From an uncultured Pelagibacteraceae bacterium (GTDB lineage: Bacteria > Pseudomonadota > Alphaproteobacteria > Pelagibacterales > Pelagibacteraceae), in the NCBI GenBank assembly GCA_902634775.1, contig CACPLG010000001.1, forward strand, positions 141,793 through 205,792: a DNA stretch of 64,000 nucleotides, in the 5' to 3' direction. The notes under the pieces were generated by a model. The model did no database searches. It was not told the DNA's origin and was given only the letters and a program-made list of their open reading frames with translations. The translations under genes and the position numbers were made by a program. Shown piece by piece: positions 21,732 to 32,006 of this stretch; positions within the stretch are counted from its first letter, which is position 1, and every line of letters begins with the position of its first letter.

Positions 21732-22901
21732 ATGAAAAAAATTATTATATTAGGTTCTACTGGATCCATAGGAAAACAAACTTTAGAAATTATTAAAAGA
21801 GACAGTAAAAAATTTAAAATTGTTTTATTATCCACCAACAAAAATATTAAACTAATATCAAAACAGGTAAAAACTTTTAAAGTAAAAAATATAGTTGTAA
21901 CTAATAAAATAAAATATCTTGTATTAAAAAAAAAATTAAAACATATAAATGTCTTTCCAGATTTTGAGGGTGTAGATAAAAAAATTAAAGGTAAAGTTGA
22001 TTACACTATGTCTGCAATTTCTGGAATGGAGGGATTGAGGCCAACTATCAACATTATAAAAAAAACAAAAAGAATTGCTATAGCAAATAAAGAGTCAATT
22101 ATATGTGGGTGGAGTCTTATACAAAAAGAACTAAAAAGATATAAAACAGAATTTATACCTGTTGATTCTGAACACTTTTCTATCTGGTCTGTAATTAAAG
22201 ATTACCGTAAGGAAGATATTGAAAAAATTTTTCTCACCGCATCAGGTGGACCTTTTTTGAATGAAAAAATTAAAAAGAATATTTTACCTAATGATGCTAT
22301 AAAACATCCAAATTGGAAAATGGGAAAAAAAATCTCAATTGACTCAGCAACACTTATGAATAAAATTTTTGAAATAATCGAGGCAAAAAAAATATTTAAT
22401 ATAGAACTAAAAAAATTTGATATCTTAATACATCCAAAATCATATATTCACGCTATTGTTAAATTTAAAAACGGCTTAATAAAGATAATTGCTCACGATA
22501 CTAATATGAAAATTCCCATTTCAAATTCAGTTTATATAGGTGAAAGAAATCAAAATTTTATTAAATCCAAAAAAATTAATTTCAAAATTTTAAACTCATT
22601 AGATTTTCAGTTAGTTAACATCAAAAAATTTCCGGTCGTTAAACTTTTAAAAAAAATTACAAAAAAAGATAGTTTATTTGATACAGTTTTGGTGTCGGTA
22701 AATGATGAACTTGTGGATCTTTTTTTAAAAAAAGATATAAAATTTTTCGATATATCATCAAAAATTTGGCTTTTAATAAATTCATCATTTTTTTCAAAAT
22801 TTAAGCATCAAAAACCAAAAAATTTAGCTCAAATTGAAAGATTAAATGAGTTTGTAAGATTGAAAACAAGAACTTTAAGTGTAATATCCAAAAAAAAATG
22901 A
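21732..22901 (+). CDS. dxr: 1-deoxy-D-xylulose 5-phosphate reductoisomerase
   Basis: ILGSTGSIGKQTLEII, IANKESIICGW, DSEHFSIWS, TASGGPF. Confidence 0.96.
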   Translation: MKKIIILGSTGSIGKQTLEIIKRDSKKFKIVLLSTNKNIKLISKQVKTFKVKNIVVTNKIKYLVLKKKLKHINVFPDFEGVDKKIKGKVDYTMSAISGMEGLRPTINIIKKTKRIAIANKESIICGWSLIQKELKRYKTEFIPVDSEHFSIWSVIKDYRKEDIEKIFLTASGGPFLNEKIKKNILPNDAIKHPNWKMGKKISIDSATLMNKIFEIIEAKKIFNIELKKFDILIHPKSYIHAIVKFKNGLIKIIAHDTNMKIPISNSVYIGERNQNFIKSKKINFKILNSLDFQLVNIKKFPVVKLLKKITKKDSLFDTVLVSVNDELVDLFLKKDIKFFDISSKIWLLINSSFFSKFKHQKPKNLAQIERLNEFVRLKTRTLSVISKKK

Positions 22902-25126
22902 GATACTTAGTTTTAATATTACTAACTATAAATATTTTTTATAACCACGCTTATGCCGATGTTATTAATAATATCGAAGTAAAAAATAATGATAGAATTA
23001 CAAAAGAGAGTATCATTACCTTTAGTGGCATAAAACTTGGTAAAGACTATAGTCAAGATCAACTTAATGATATTCTTTCAGATCTTTATGAAACTAATTT
23101 TTTTTCAGATATTAAATTTAATGTTGATGGAGATACTTTAATCGTAGAGGTTAGTGAAAGAAAAATTGTTCAATCAATTGTTTTAAATGGTGTAAAAGCT
23201 GAAAAAAATAAGAAATTAATCCTTAAAAATTTAAATTTAAAAGAGAAAGGTCCATATATCGAATTTTTAGCAAAGCAAGATCTCCAAAAAATTAAATCAT
23301 CTTTAAATAACTCTGGTTATTACTTTAATGATGTTGAAGTTTCAATAAAAACAAATAGCAACAATACAATTGATTTAATTTACGACATCAATCTTGGAGA
23401 AAAAGCTCTTATTAGGAATATTACATTTACCGGTGATAAATTTTATAAAGACAAAAAATTGAAAAATATTATAGTGAGTGAAGAAAGTAAATTTTGGAAA
23501 TTTATTTCTAACAAAAAATATTTAAATCCTGATCAAATTAATCTAGATTTAAGACTCTTAGAAAATTTTTATTTGAACAAAGGATTCTATAATGTCAGCA
23601 TCAAACATTCTTCTGCCATCTTTAATGATAATTATTTTAATTTGGTTTATAACATTGAAGCCGGAAATATTTATACTATAAACGAAACAAAACTTAATCT
23701 ACCAGATGATTTTGATGAAAAAGATTTTAAAGATGTTGAAAAAATATTGAAAAGATTAAAAGGAAAAAAGTATTCACTCAACAAATTAAATAAAGTTGTT
23801 CAACAAATTGATAAAATTTCTGTTTCGAGATTGTATGATTTTATTGACGCAACTATTGAAACTGAAATTGTCAATGAAAATAAATTAGATATTAGTTTTG
23901 ATATTAAAGAAAGTGAAAAATTCTATGTCAAGAGAGTAAATATTCTTGGTAATAATATTACAGAGGAAAGAGTAATAAGAGACATGTTAGAAGTTGATGA
24001 AGGAGATCCTTTCAATAAGTTATTGCATGCCAAATCAATAAATAATATCAAAGCAAGAAATTTATTTCAAAAGGTTACTACAGAAATTAATGATACTTCA
24101 GACGGAAATTTAAAAAATATTAATATTATTGTTGAGGAAAAAGCAACAGGTGAGGTGCTAGTTGGTGCAGGTGTTGGCTCTGAGGGTGGTACAGCTCAAT
24201 TCTCAATTTCTGAAAATAATTTTTTAGGTAAAGGTGTAGTGTTATCAACTGGTGCAAGAATAAGTGAGGAGCGTATAAGGGGAAATTTTAGTATTAACAA
24301 CCCAAATTTTAATTATACAGGAAAGGCGCTCATTACGGATATTTTTGTAACAGACACAGATAAATTAGCAGATACCGGTTATAAATCTACTGATGTAGGT
24401 TTTACTTTTGGTACAGCTTTTGAACAATATGATGATTTATATTTTAGACCTACTTTTTCTACAGTTTACGAAGAATTAACAACAAACTCCTCAGCAAGTA
24501 CTAATTTAAAAAAACAGGAAGGTACTTATTTTACATCTACATTTGGTTACAGTCTTGATTATGACAAAAGAAACCAAAGATTTCAAACATCTGACGGTTT
24601 CAGGTCCAAATTTTCTCAAAAAATACCTCTAATATCTGATAGTAATACACTAGTAAACGGTTATCAAATAGATAGCTTTTATACGTTAAGCGATATTACA
24701 ACTAGTCTTGGTTTATATTTAAGAGCTGCAAATGGATTATCTGATGACATAAGAGTATCTGAAAGATTAAAATTGCCTAGAAAAAGATTGAGAGGTTTTG
24801 AATCTGGTAAAATTGGTCCAGTGGATTCAAAAGATTATGTTGGTGGAAATTATGCTGCATCTTTGAATTTTCAATCTAATTTACCATTTATATTCCCTAG
24901 TTTTCAAAGTGTTGATTTTAATTATTTTATTGATGTAGGTAGTGTATGGGGTGTTGATTATTCAAGTTCTGTAGGTGACTCGAGACATTTAAGAAGTTCA
25001 ACGGGTGTAGGTCTTGAATGGTTTTCACCTATAGGTCCTTTTACATTTACACTTGCTGAACCAATATCAAAAATAGATACAGATAAGACACAGAGTTTTC
25101 AATTTAATATTGGCACAACTTTTTGA
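22898..25126 (+). CDS. bamA: Outer membrane protein assembly factor BamA
   Basis: POTRA repeats (IEVKNNDRITKESIITFSGIKLGKDYS) and C-terminal barrel (SSTGVGLEWFSPIGPFTFTLAEPI...FQFNIGTTF). Confidence 0.95.
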   Translation: MRYLVLILLTINIFYNHAYADVINNIEVKNNDRITKESIITFSGIKLGKDYSQDQLNDILSDLYETNFFSDIKFNVDGDTLIVEVSERKIVQSIVLNGVKAEKNKKLILKNLNLKEKGPYIEFLAKQDLQKIKSSLNNSGYYFNDVEVSIKTNSNNTIDLIYDINLGEKALIRNITFTGDKFYKDKKLKNIIVSEESKFWKFISNKKYLNPDQINLDLRLLENFYLNKGFYNVSIKHSSAIFNDNYFNLVYNIEAGNIYTINETKLNLPDDFDEKDFKDVEKILKRLKGKKYSLNKLNKVVQQIDKISVSRLYDFIDATIETEIVNENKLDISFDIKESEKFYVKRVNILGNNITEERVIRDMLEVDEGDPFNKLLHAKSINNIKARNLFQKVTTEINDTSDGNLKNINIIVEEKATGEVLVGAGVGSEGGTAQFSISENNFLGKGVVLSTGARISEERIRGNFSINNPNFNYTGKALITDIFVTDTDKLADTGYKSTDVGFTFGTAFEQYDDLYFRPTFSTVYEELTTNSSASTNLKKQEGTYFTSTFGYSLDYDKRNQRFQTSDGFRSKFSQKIPLISDSNTLVNGYQIDSFYTLSDITTSLGLYLRAANGLSDDIRVSERLKLPRKRLRGFESGKIGPVDSKDYVGGNYAASLNFQSNLPFIFPSFQSVDFNYFIDVGSVWGVDYSSSVGDSRHLRSSTGVGLEWFSPIGPFTFTLAEPISKIDTDKTQSFQFNIGTTF

Positions 25127-25131
25127 ATTTA

Positions 25132-25650
25132 ATGAAAAAGATATTAACTAGTATCATACTATTAATTTTATTATCAGTCCCTAGTTACTCTAGTGAAAAA
25201 ATAGTTTATCTTGATGTAGAGAAGATAATGCAAGAATCAATAGCAGGGAAGTCAATTGTAGCTCAACTTAAAAAAAAGAGAGAGGCATCAATATCAAAAT
25301 TTAAAAAAAAAGAGAAAGAAATTATTGAGAAAGAAAAAAAACTGATATCTCAAAAAAATGTTTTAAGTAAAGATGAGTTCGAAAATAAACTTAAGGAATT
25401 GAGAAGCGATATTTCTAATTATCAAAAAGATAGAAATAAAACATCAAATGAAATTAAAAAATCTAGAGTTAAAGCGTCAACAAGTCTGATAAGTAAACTA
25501 ACTCCAATTTTAGAGGAATACTCAAAGAAAAATTCTATTAGAATAATAGTTCAAAAAAAGAATATCGTAATGGGGAAAAAAGAAGATGATATTACAAAAG
25601 ATATTTTAGAATTAATAAATCAAAAAGTAAAAAGTATAAAAATAGATTAA
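25132..25650 (+). CDS. skp: OmpH/Skp family periplasmic chaperone
   Basis: Signal peptide, KIVYLDVEKIMQESIAGKSIVAQL, coiled coil; downstream of bamA; ATG 25132 preferred over TTG 25123. Confidence 0.85.
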   Translation: MKKILTSIILLILLSVPSYSSEKIVYLDVEKIMQESIAGKSIVAQLKKKREASISKFKKKEKEIIEKEKKLISQKNVLSKDEFENKLKELRSDISNYQKDRNKTSNEIKKSRVKASTSLISKLTPILEEYSKKNSIRIIVQKKNIVMGKKEDDITKDILELINQKVKSIKID

Positions 25651-25654
25651 TTCG

Positions 25655-26104
25655 ATGTCAAATAGTCTAACAAAAGAGCAAATTAAACAACTCTTGCCCC
25701 ACAGAGATCCAATGTTATTATTAGATCAATTAATAGATATAAAAAAATTACATTCCGGTACGGCCATAGTAAATGTCACTAAAGAAAGTTTTTTTGTTCA
25801 AGGACATTTCCCTGGCCAACCTGTAATGCCTGGCGTCTTGATTGTTGAGGCTTTCGGTCAAGCCGCTGCTGCACTAACAGCCCATGGTTTAGATAAATCA
25901 ACTTATGAAAATAAATTAGTATTTTTAATGAACGTCGAAAAGGCTAGGTTTAGAAACCCAGTAATACCTAATTGTAAGCTTGAGTTAAAGATTGAGGCTA
26001 TTAGATCTCATGGGAGAGTATGGAAATATAAAGGGGATGCCTTTGTAAATGATTTAAAAATGGCAGATGCAATATGGTCCGCTACAATTGTAGATAGGAA
26101 ATAA
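25655..26104 (+). CDS. fabZ: 3-hydroxyacyl-ACP dehydratase FabZ
   Basis: LLPHRDPMLLLDQL, GHFPGQPVMPGVLIVEAFGQAA. Confidence 0.97.
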   Translation: MSNSLTKEQIKQLLPHRDPMLLLDQLIDIKKLHSGTAIVNVTKESFFVQGHFPGQPVMPGVLIVEAFGQAAAALTAHGLDKSTYENKLVFLMNVEKARFRNPVIPNCKLELKIEAIRSHGRVWKYKGDAFVNDLKMADAIWSATIVDRK

Positions 26105-26158
26105 TCAGCAATAAAACTTGATAAGTAAAATTAACAAGTATTTGTTATTAACCCATAA

Positions 26159-27139
26159 ATGACAAATCCTTTTTTTAAAAATTGTGGACCTATAAAATTA
26201 AAAGATATTTATAAGGTTTTAAATATTAATAATGATAATAAAAATGATAAAATAAAAATTTTTGATATTAAAGATTTAAATTCTGCATCAACAAAAGATA
26301 TTACTTTTTTTCATTCTCACAAATATAAGTCCCAAGCATCAGTGACAAAAGCAGCTGCTTGCATAACAACAAAAAATTTGCATCATTTTTTGCCAAATAA
26401 ATGTGGAAAAATTATTGTCGAGAATGTTTTGATTGGTACTGCTAAAGTTACAGAAGTTTTGTATCCCGACTCTGTAAATGATGATTTTGACAATTCCGTA
26501 AAAGAAATATCAAAAATCAAGTTTAAAAATAAAGTGAAGTTTGGAAAAAATGTTCTCATCGGTTCTAATGTAAAGATTGGAAAGAATTGTTCGATTGGCC
26601 ATAATACTATTATTGAAAAAAATGTTGTAATTGGAGATAATTGCTCAATTGGATCAAATACAATTATAAGAAATACAATTTTAAAGAATCATGTTAAAGT
26701 TTTAGATGGTTGTATAGTTGGTAAAAAAGGGTTTGGATTCTTCCCTAATAACAAAAATAATTATAGGTTTCCACAAATAGGAATAGTTTTAATTAATGAT
26801 TATTCAGAAATTGGATGTGGATCAACAATTGACAGAGGTTCCATTTCAAACACAGTAATTGGCAGAAACACTTATCTTGATAATCAAATACACATAGCAC
26901 ATAACGTTAAAATTGGAGATAATTGTATAATTGCGGGCCAAGTTGGTTTTGCAGGATCTTCAATCTTAGGTAATAATGTTATGATAGGTGGTCAAGCAGG
27001 CATCTCGGGACATCTTAACATAGGAAACAACATCAAAATTGGTGGAGGTAGTGGGGTTATTAAAGACATCCCAGATAACAGTAGAGTAATGGGATATCCA
27101 GCAAAAGATTTAAAAGAATTTATTAAAGAGAATAAATAA
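26159..27139 (+). CDS. lpxD: UDP-3-O-(3-hydroxyacyl)glucosamine N-acyltransferase
   Basis: Left-handed beta-helix hexapeptide repeats; DNQIHIAHNVKIGDNCIIAGQVGFAGSS. Confidence 0.95.
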   Translation: MTNPFFKNCGPIKLKDIYKVLNINNDNKNDKIKIFDIKDLNSASTKDITFFHSHKYKSQASVTKAAACITTKNLHHFLPNKCGKIIVENVLIGTAKVTEVLYPDSVNDDFDNSVKEISKIKFKNKVKFGKNVLIGSNVKIGKNCSIGHNTIIEKNVVIGDNCSIGSNTIIRNTILKNHVKVLDGCIVGKKGFGFFPNNKNNYRFPQIGIVLINDYSEIGCGSTIDRGSISNTVIGRNTYLDNQIHIAHNVKIGDNCIIAGQVGFAGSSILGNNVMIGGQAGISGHLNIGNNIKIGGGSGVIKDIPDNSRVMGYPAKDLKEFIKENK

Positions 27140-27148
27140 AAAAAATTT

Positions 27149-27931
27149 ATGATTCACAAAACAGCAATTGTAGATAAAAAAGCAAAAATATCAGGAAAAT
27201 CTACAATAGGATCTTATAGCATCATAGGTCCGAATGTTAAAATAGGCGATGGTGCAGAAATTCAATCTCATGTTAATATCACAGGAAATACAATCATTGG
27301 TAATAATACAAAAATTTTTCCTTTTGCCTCGGTAGGAACAAATCCACAAGATTTAAAATATAAAGGAGAGGAAACGAAATTAGAAATAGGAAGTAACAAC
27401 ATAATAAGAGAGCATGTAACTATAAACACAGGTACAGATGGAGGGGGTGGAATAACAAAAATAGGTAATAACAATCTTATAATGATAGGTGCTCACATTG
27501 CACATGATTGTATGGTTGGTAATAATGTGGTTATTGCAAATAGCGCAGCTATTGCTGGACACGCACAAATTTCAGATGAAGTAATAATCGGAGGAAATTG
27601 TGGAATTCAACAATTTACAAGAATAGGCAGAATGGCAATGATAGGAGGTATGACAGCAGTTTCCAGAGATGTAATACCATACGGATTATCATTCGGTAAC
27701 AGAAACTATCTTGATGGAATTAATCTTATTGGTTTACGAAGAAAAAAGGTTTCAAATAAAGAAATTTTAGCTCTTTCTGAAGCATATAAAGAAATTTTTA
27801 AAACAAATTTTTTACATGAAAATTTGGCAAAACTAAGCGAAACTCTTAAGATAAACTCTTACGTAAGGGAAGTGGTAGACTTTATTAACCATGATAAAAA
27901 AAGGCCAATATGTACGCCATTAAGTAAATAA
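27149..27931 (+). CDS. lpxA: Acyl-ACP--UDP-N-acetylglucosamine O-acyltransferase
   Basis: IHKTAIVDKKAKISGKSTIGSYSIIGPNVKIGD, IREHVTINTGTDGGGGITKIG, GLNRRK-like NLIGLRRKKV. Confidence 0.96.
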   Translation: MIHKTAIVDKKAKISGKSTIGSYSIIGPNVKIGDGAEIQSHVNITGNTIIGNNTKIFPFASVGTNPQDLKYKGEETKLEIGSNNIIREHVTINTGTDGGGGITKIGNNNLIMIGAHIAHDCMVGNNVVIANSAAIAGHAQISDEVIIGGNCGIQQFTRIGRMAMIGGMTAVSRDVIPYGLSFGNRNYLDGINLIGLRRKKVSNKEILALSEAYKEIFKTNFLHENLAKLSETLKINSYVREVVDFINHDKKRPICTPLSK

Positions 27932-27932
27932 A

Positions 27933-28721
27933 ATGATAGGTTTATTCTTTGGAGACACTAATTTTCCAAAATTCATTTTAAAAAAACTTAAAAAGATAAA
28001 AAAAAAATATCTTATATTAGATTTATCAAGAAAAAATATCTTTAAAAAGGATTCAAAATCATTCAGAGTAAACATAGGACAGTTTGGATCTATTTTGAAA
28101 TTATTAAGAGAAAAAAAATGTAATAAAGTAATATTTGCAGGTAAAATAGATAAACCAAATTTGTCAAAATTAAAACTTGATATTACTGGGATTTACTATC
28201 TTCCAAGAATTATCAAAGCTTATAAAAAGGGGGATGCTGCTATATTAAAAGAATTAATAAATATTTTATCTTTAGAAAACATAAAGGTAATAAAATCTAC
28301 ATTTTTAACGCCAGAACTATCATTGAAAAAAGGTATCTATACAAAAAATAAACCAATTAAAGATGACTTAAATGATATTAAAAAAGGTGAAAATATTCTT
28401 AAAAAAACAAATGCCTTTGACCATATTCAAGCAATTATTGTAAGGGAAAATTCAATTTTTAAAGAAACCTCAAAGGGTACTAAAAATTTAATCAAAAAGA
28501 TAAAAAAAACAAAAATTAAAAGGGGTATATTGATTAAATATCCAAAGAAAAAACAAGATATGAGAGTTGATTTACCTACCATAGGTTTGGATACTTTAAA
28601 AGATTGTAAAAAGGCAGGTCTTAAAGGAATAGTACTAAAAGATAAACAAAATATTTTTCTAGATAAAAACAAATGTATAAAATTTGCGAACAAAAATAAG
28701 ATATTTATATTAGTAAAATGA
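27933..28721 (+). CDS. lpxI: UDP-2,3-diacylglucosamine pyrophosphatase LpxI
   Basis: GDAAILKEL, RVDLPTIGLDTLKDCKKAGLKGIVL; lies between lpxA and lpxB. Confidence 0.9.
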   Translation: MIGLFFGDTNFPKFILKKLKKIKKKYLILDLSRKNIFKKDSKSFRVNIGQFGSILKLLREKKCNKVIFAGKIDKPNLSKLKLDITGIYYLPRIIKAYKKGDAAILKELINILSLENIKVIKSTFLTPELSLKKGIYTKNKPIKDDLNDIKKGENILKKTNAFDHIQAIIVRENSIFKETSKGTKNLIKKIKKTKIKRGILIKYPKKKQDMRVDLPTIGLDTLKDCKKAGLKGIVLKDKQNIFLDKNKCIKFANKNKIFILVK

Positions 28722-29848
28722 AAAAAATTTTTATTTTAACAGGAGAAGCTTCAGGAGATAAATTAGCATCAACAGTAATTGAAAAAATTCAAAAAAAAAA
28801 TAATGATATCAAGTTTTTATCAATTGGCGGATCAAATCTAGCAAGTTTAGGTATAAGTTCAATTTTTAATATTGAACAAATTACTTATATGGGTTTTACA
28901 AGTGTTTTATTTAATATTTTTAAAATAAAAAAAAAAATTGATTTCACTGTAAAAGAAATTATTAAATTTGAACCTGATATATTATTTAGCGTAGATAGTC
29001 CTGATTTTACTCTACGCGTTGCCGAAAGAGTAAAAAAAATTAATCCTAATATTAAAACTATTCATTATGTTGCACCTCAAGTATGGATTTGGAGAGAGGG
29101 TAGAGTAAAAAAATTTAAAAATTTTATTGATCACTTTTTATTATTGTTTGATTTTGAAAGAAAATATTTTGATAAAGAAAATATTCCAAACACATTTGTA
29201 GGACATCCTTTGTTAGAAAAGAATAAATTTAAAATTGATATATCTCATATTTCTAGAGGAAAAAAAATAATTTCTATATTCCCAGGAAGCAGAATGTCAG
29301 AGCTAAAAGTACTTTTACCTATTTTAATTGAATTTATAAAGTTGATGAACACGAAATATAAAGACTTTGTTTTTGTATTTCATTCAACAATAGAAAATAT
29401 TAATATTATTACTGAAAAATTAGAAAAATCAAATTTGGATAATTGCGATATAGTGGTTGATAAAGATGTTAAGTCTGAAGTACTACTTAATTCAATTTTT
29501 GCTGTATCTAAATCAGGAACGGTGTCACTAGAAATTTGTAATGCAAAAGTACCTTCTATTATTATTTACAAGATAAACTATTTAAATTACCTCATAATGA
29601 AGTCTCTTGTTAAAGTTAAGTATGCCAATATTATAAATATTATTAATAAAAGAGAAATAATCCCAGAACTCTTGCAAAGCGAGTGCAATGCTAAAGAAAT
29701 TTTTAAATCAACTGTTTACTTTTTAAAAAATCCTAAATTTGCACAAAATCAAGTTGAAGAATGTTCAAAAACGCTTGATAAAATACGACCAGCAAGCTCA
29801 TCTAGCGATGAAGCTGCAAAAGTCTTAAATAAATATCTTATTTCCTAA
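28718..29848 (+). CDS. lpxB: Lipid-A-disaccharide synthase
   Basis: LTGEASGDKLAS, HYVAPQVWIWREGRVKKF, FVGHPLLE. Confidence 0.95.
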   Translation: MKKIFILTGEASGDKLASTVIEKIQKKNNDIKFLSIGGSNLASLGISSIFNIEQITYMGFTSVLFNIFKIKKKIDFTVKEIIKFEPDILFSVDSPDFTLRVAERVKKINPNIKTIHYVAPQVWIWREGRVKKFKNFIDHFLLLFDFERKYFDKENIPNTFVGHPLLEKNKFKIDISHISRGKKIISIFPGSRMSELKVLLPILIEFIKLMNTKYKDFVFVFHSTIENINIITEKLEKSNLDNCDIVVDKDVKSEVLLNSIFAVSKSGTVSLEICNAKVPSIIIYKINYLNYLIMKSLVKVKYANIINIINKREIIPELLQSECNAKEIFKSTVYFLKNPKFAQNQVEECSKTLDKIRPASSSSDEAAKVLNKYLIS

Positions 29849-31225
29849 TCTTTTGAGAACTTCGTCCTTACCTAGAGAGACAATTATATCATAAATACCT
29901 GGTCCATATTTCGACCCTGTTAATGCAATTCTTAAGGGTTGACCAACACCTTTAAAATTTGTGTTATTAGTCTTTATCATTTCACTTACCAATGGCTCTA
30001 AACTCTCTCGGTCAAATTTTGATAAGTCTTTTACTCTACTCTTAAATTCAGCAATAATTCCTTTTGATTTACCATCTATCAATTTTAAATCCTCATCATT
30101 AAAATTAACTTTGTCAGAAAGTAAGTATTTTGAATTATTAAAAATATCCTCTAATGTTTTTGCTTTATTTTTAAGAAATATAAGAGATTTTTTTACTTGT
30201 TCTTCTTTTTCAGGAAGTATTTTTTCTTTATAATTTTCACAAAATTCTTTTAATTGATCAAATAAATTATCCTCTTTCATATTCTTAATATAATATTCAT
30301 TCATAGACAAAATACGGTTTAGATCTAATTTAGATGGGGATTTTCCAACACCTTCTAAATTAAAGTGTTTGATACTTTCTTCCAAATTAAAAATCTCTTT
30401 ATCTTTAAAAGACCACCCCAATCTTAACAAATAATTTCTCAAAGCCTCTGGCATTATTCCAATTTTTGAATAATCATCTAGTGTAGAATCTTTATCCCTT
30501 TTTGATAATTTTTTACCATCTTTTGTATGAATTAAAGGTATATGGGCAAATTTTGGTAGATCCCAATTCATAGCCTCATATATTTGCATTTGCTTAAACG
30601 TATTTATTTTATGATCATCTCCTCTAATGATATGCGTTACATTCATTTCATGATCATCTACAGTCACTGATAGATTATATGTTGGTGTACCATCATTCCT
30701 TAAAATAACAAAATCTTCAATTGTATTATTATCTATTTCAACATCTCCTTGTACCAAATCATTTAATTTGGATTTACCATTAATCTTACTTTTAAACCTT
30801 ATTACTGGTTTGATGTTTTTTGGAGCCTCATTTTCGTTTTTATCTCTCCATTTTCTGTCATAAATATAGGGGATCTTTTTTTGTTTAGCTCTTTTCTTTT
30901 GTTCCTCAATTTCATCATTTGAACAGTAACATTTATAAGCATTTCCCTTTTTTAAAAGTTCTTCCGCAATTTTTACATGACTACTTATTTTGGTTGATTG
31001 TATGTACTCATTGCTATCGTAATTAATACCAATCCATTCTAACGATTGGATAATTTGATTTTGATATTCTTTTTTTGATCTTTCTTTGTCTGTATCCTCT
31101 ATTCTTAATAGAAAGTTTCCACCCTTACTTTTTGCAAATAACCAATTAAATAATGCAGTTCTAACTCCACCTATATGAAGAGGCCCTGTAGGTGATGGAG
31201 CAAATCTTGTTGCTACTTTTGACAT
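29825..31225 (-). CDS. gltX: Glutamyl-tRNA synthetase
   Basis: RFAPSPTGPLHIGGVRTALFNWLFAKSKGG, KLSKRDKDSTLDDY. Confidence 0.97.
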   Translation of the reverse strand: MSKVATRFAPSPTGPLHIGGVRTALFNWLFAKSKGGNFLLRIEDTDKERSKKEYQNQIIQSLEWIGINYDSNEYIQSTKISSHVKIAEELLKKGNAYKCYCSNDEIEEQKKRAKQKKIPYIYDRKWRDKNENEAPKNIKPVIRFKSKINGKSKLNDLVQGDVEIDNNTIEDFVILRNDGTPTYNLSVTVDDHEMNVTHIIRGDDHKINTFKQMQIYEAMNWDLPKFAHIPLIHTKDGKKLSKRDKDSTLDDYSKIGIMPEALRNYLLRLGWSFKDKEIFNLEESIKHFNLEGVGKSPSKLDLNRILSMNEYYIKNMKEDNLFDQLKEFCENYKEKILPEKEEQVKKSLIFLKNKAKTLEDIFNNSKYLLSDKVNFNDEDLKLIDGKSKGIIAEFKSRVKDLSKFDRESLEPLVSEMIKTNNTNFKGVGQPLRIALTGSKYGPGIYDIIVSLGKDEVLKRLGNKIFI

Positions 31226-31247
31226 TAATAATGTTTAGACTATTTTT

Positions 31248-31919
31248 TTAGAAGTTTCTATATAAAGATACCAGAACACCCTGAACTTTTACTCTATCAG
31301 GACCAAAAATTTTAGTTTCGTAATTTCTATTTGCACTCTCAAGCGCTATAGTTTTACCTTTTCTTCTAATTCTTTTCAGCATTGCCTCATGGTCATCAAT
31401 TAATGCAACCACAATTTTTCCATTTTCGGCAGTGTCAGCTTTTTTTACAATAACTGTATCACCATTATTTATTCCAGCTTCTATCATAGAGTCACCTTGA
31501 ACTTTAAGACCAAAAAATTCTCCATTTTTCTCAATATTTGCTGGAAGGGGAATTCTACTCACTTCATTTTGAATAGCTTCAACTGGTGTGCCGGCTGCAA
31601 TCTTCCCTAAAACTGGAATTTCATTTTCATTGTTTGCCGTTTCACTAAGTCCTCCTTTTATTACACTTGGTGAAAATGAATTATAAATATCATTTGCTGA
31701 AGCTGTTTCAGGTAGTTTTACAACCTCTAATGCTCGTGCTTTATGAGCCAACCTTTTAATAAAACCTCTTTCTTCTAATGCGCTTATTAGTCTATGTATT
31801 CCTGACTTAGATTTAAGATTTAAAGAGCTTTTCATTTCTTCATAGGAAGGAGAAACACCACTGCTTCTCAGCTTCTTATTGATGAACATTAATAAGTTTT
31901 TTTGTTTTTTAGTTAGCAT
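31248..31919 (-). CDS. lexA: LexA repressor
   Basis: MLTKKQKNLLMFINKKL, cleavage region GKIAAGTPVEA, catalytic GDSM and AMLKRI; ATG at 31919 fits the family N-terminus. Confidence 0.95.
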   Translation of the reverse strand: MLTKKQKNLLMFINKKLRSSGVSPSYEEMKSSLNLKSKSGIHRLISALEERGFIKRLAHKARALEVVKLPETASANDIYNSFSPSVIKGGLSETANNENEIPVLGKIAAGTPVEAIQNEVSRIPLPANIEKNGEFFGLKVQGDSMIEAGINNGDTVIVKKADTAENGKIVVALIDDHEAMLKRIRRKGKTIALESANRNYETKIFGPDRVKVQGVLVSLYRNF

Positions 31920-31941
31920 AGAACAAATTACGTACATTTAT

Positions 31942-31956
31942 GTTCTACAAAAGTTC
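31942..31956 (-). promoter_or_regulatory. LexA (SOS) box GTTC-N7-GTTC upstream of lexA
   Basis: GTTC TACAAAA GTTC on the + strand, 22 bp upstream of the lexA ATG; matches the alphaproteobacterial direct-repeat SOS box. Confidence 0.8.
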
Positions 31957-32006
31957 TTATCAATTAACAATAGAAAAAAATAGAGGAAATAAGTGGTTTT
32001 TAAACG

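Noticed and set aside
26565-26580. GTTC...GTTC resembling a second LexA box within lpxD
   Set aside because: Spacing is 6 rather than 7 and it lies within coding sequence.
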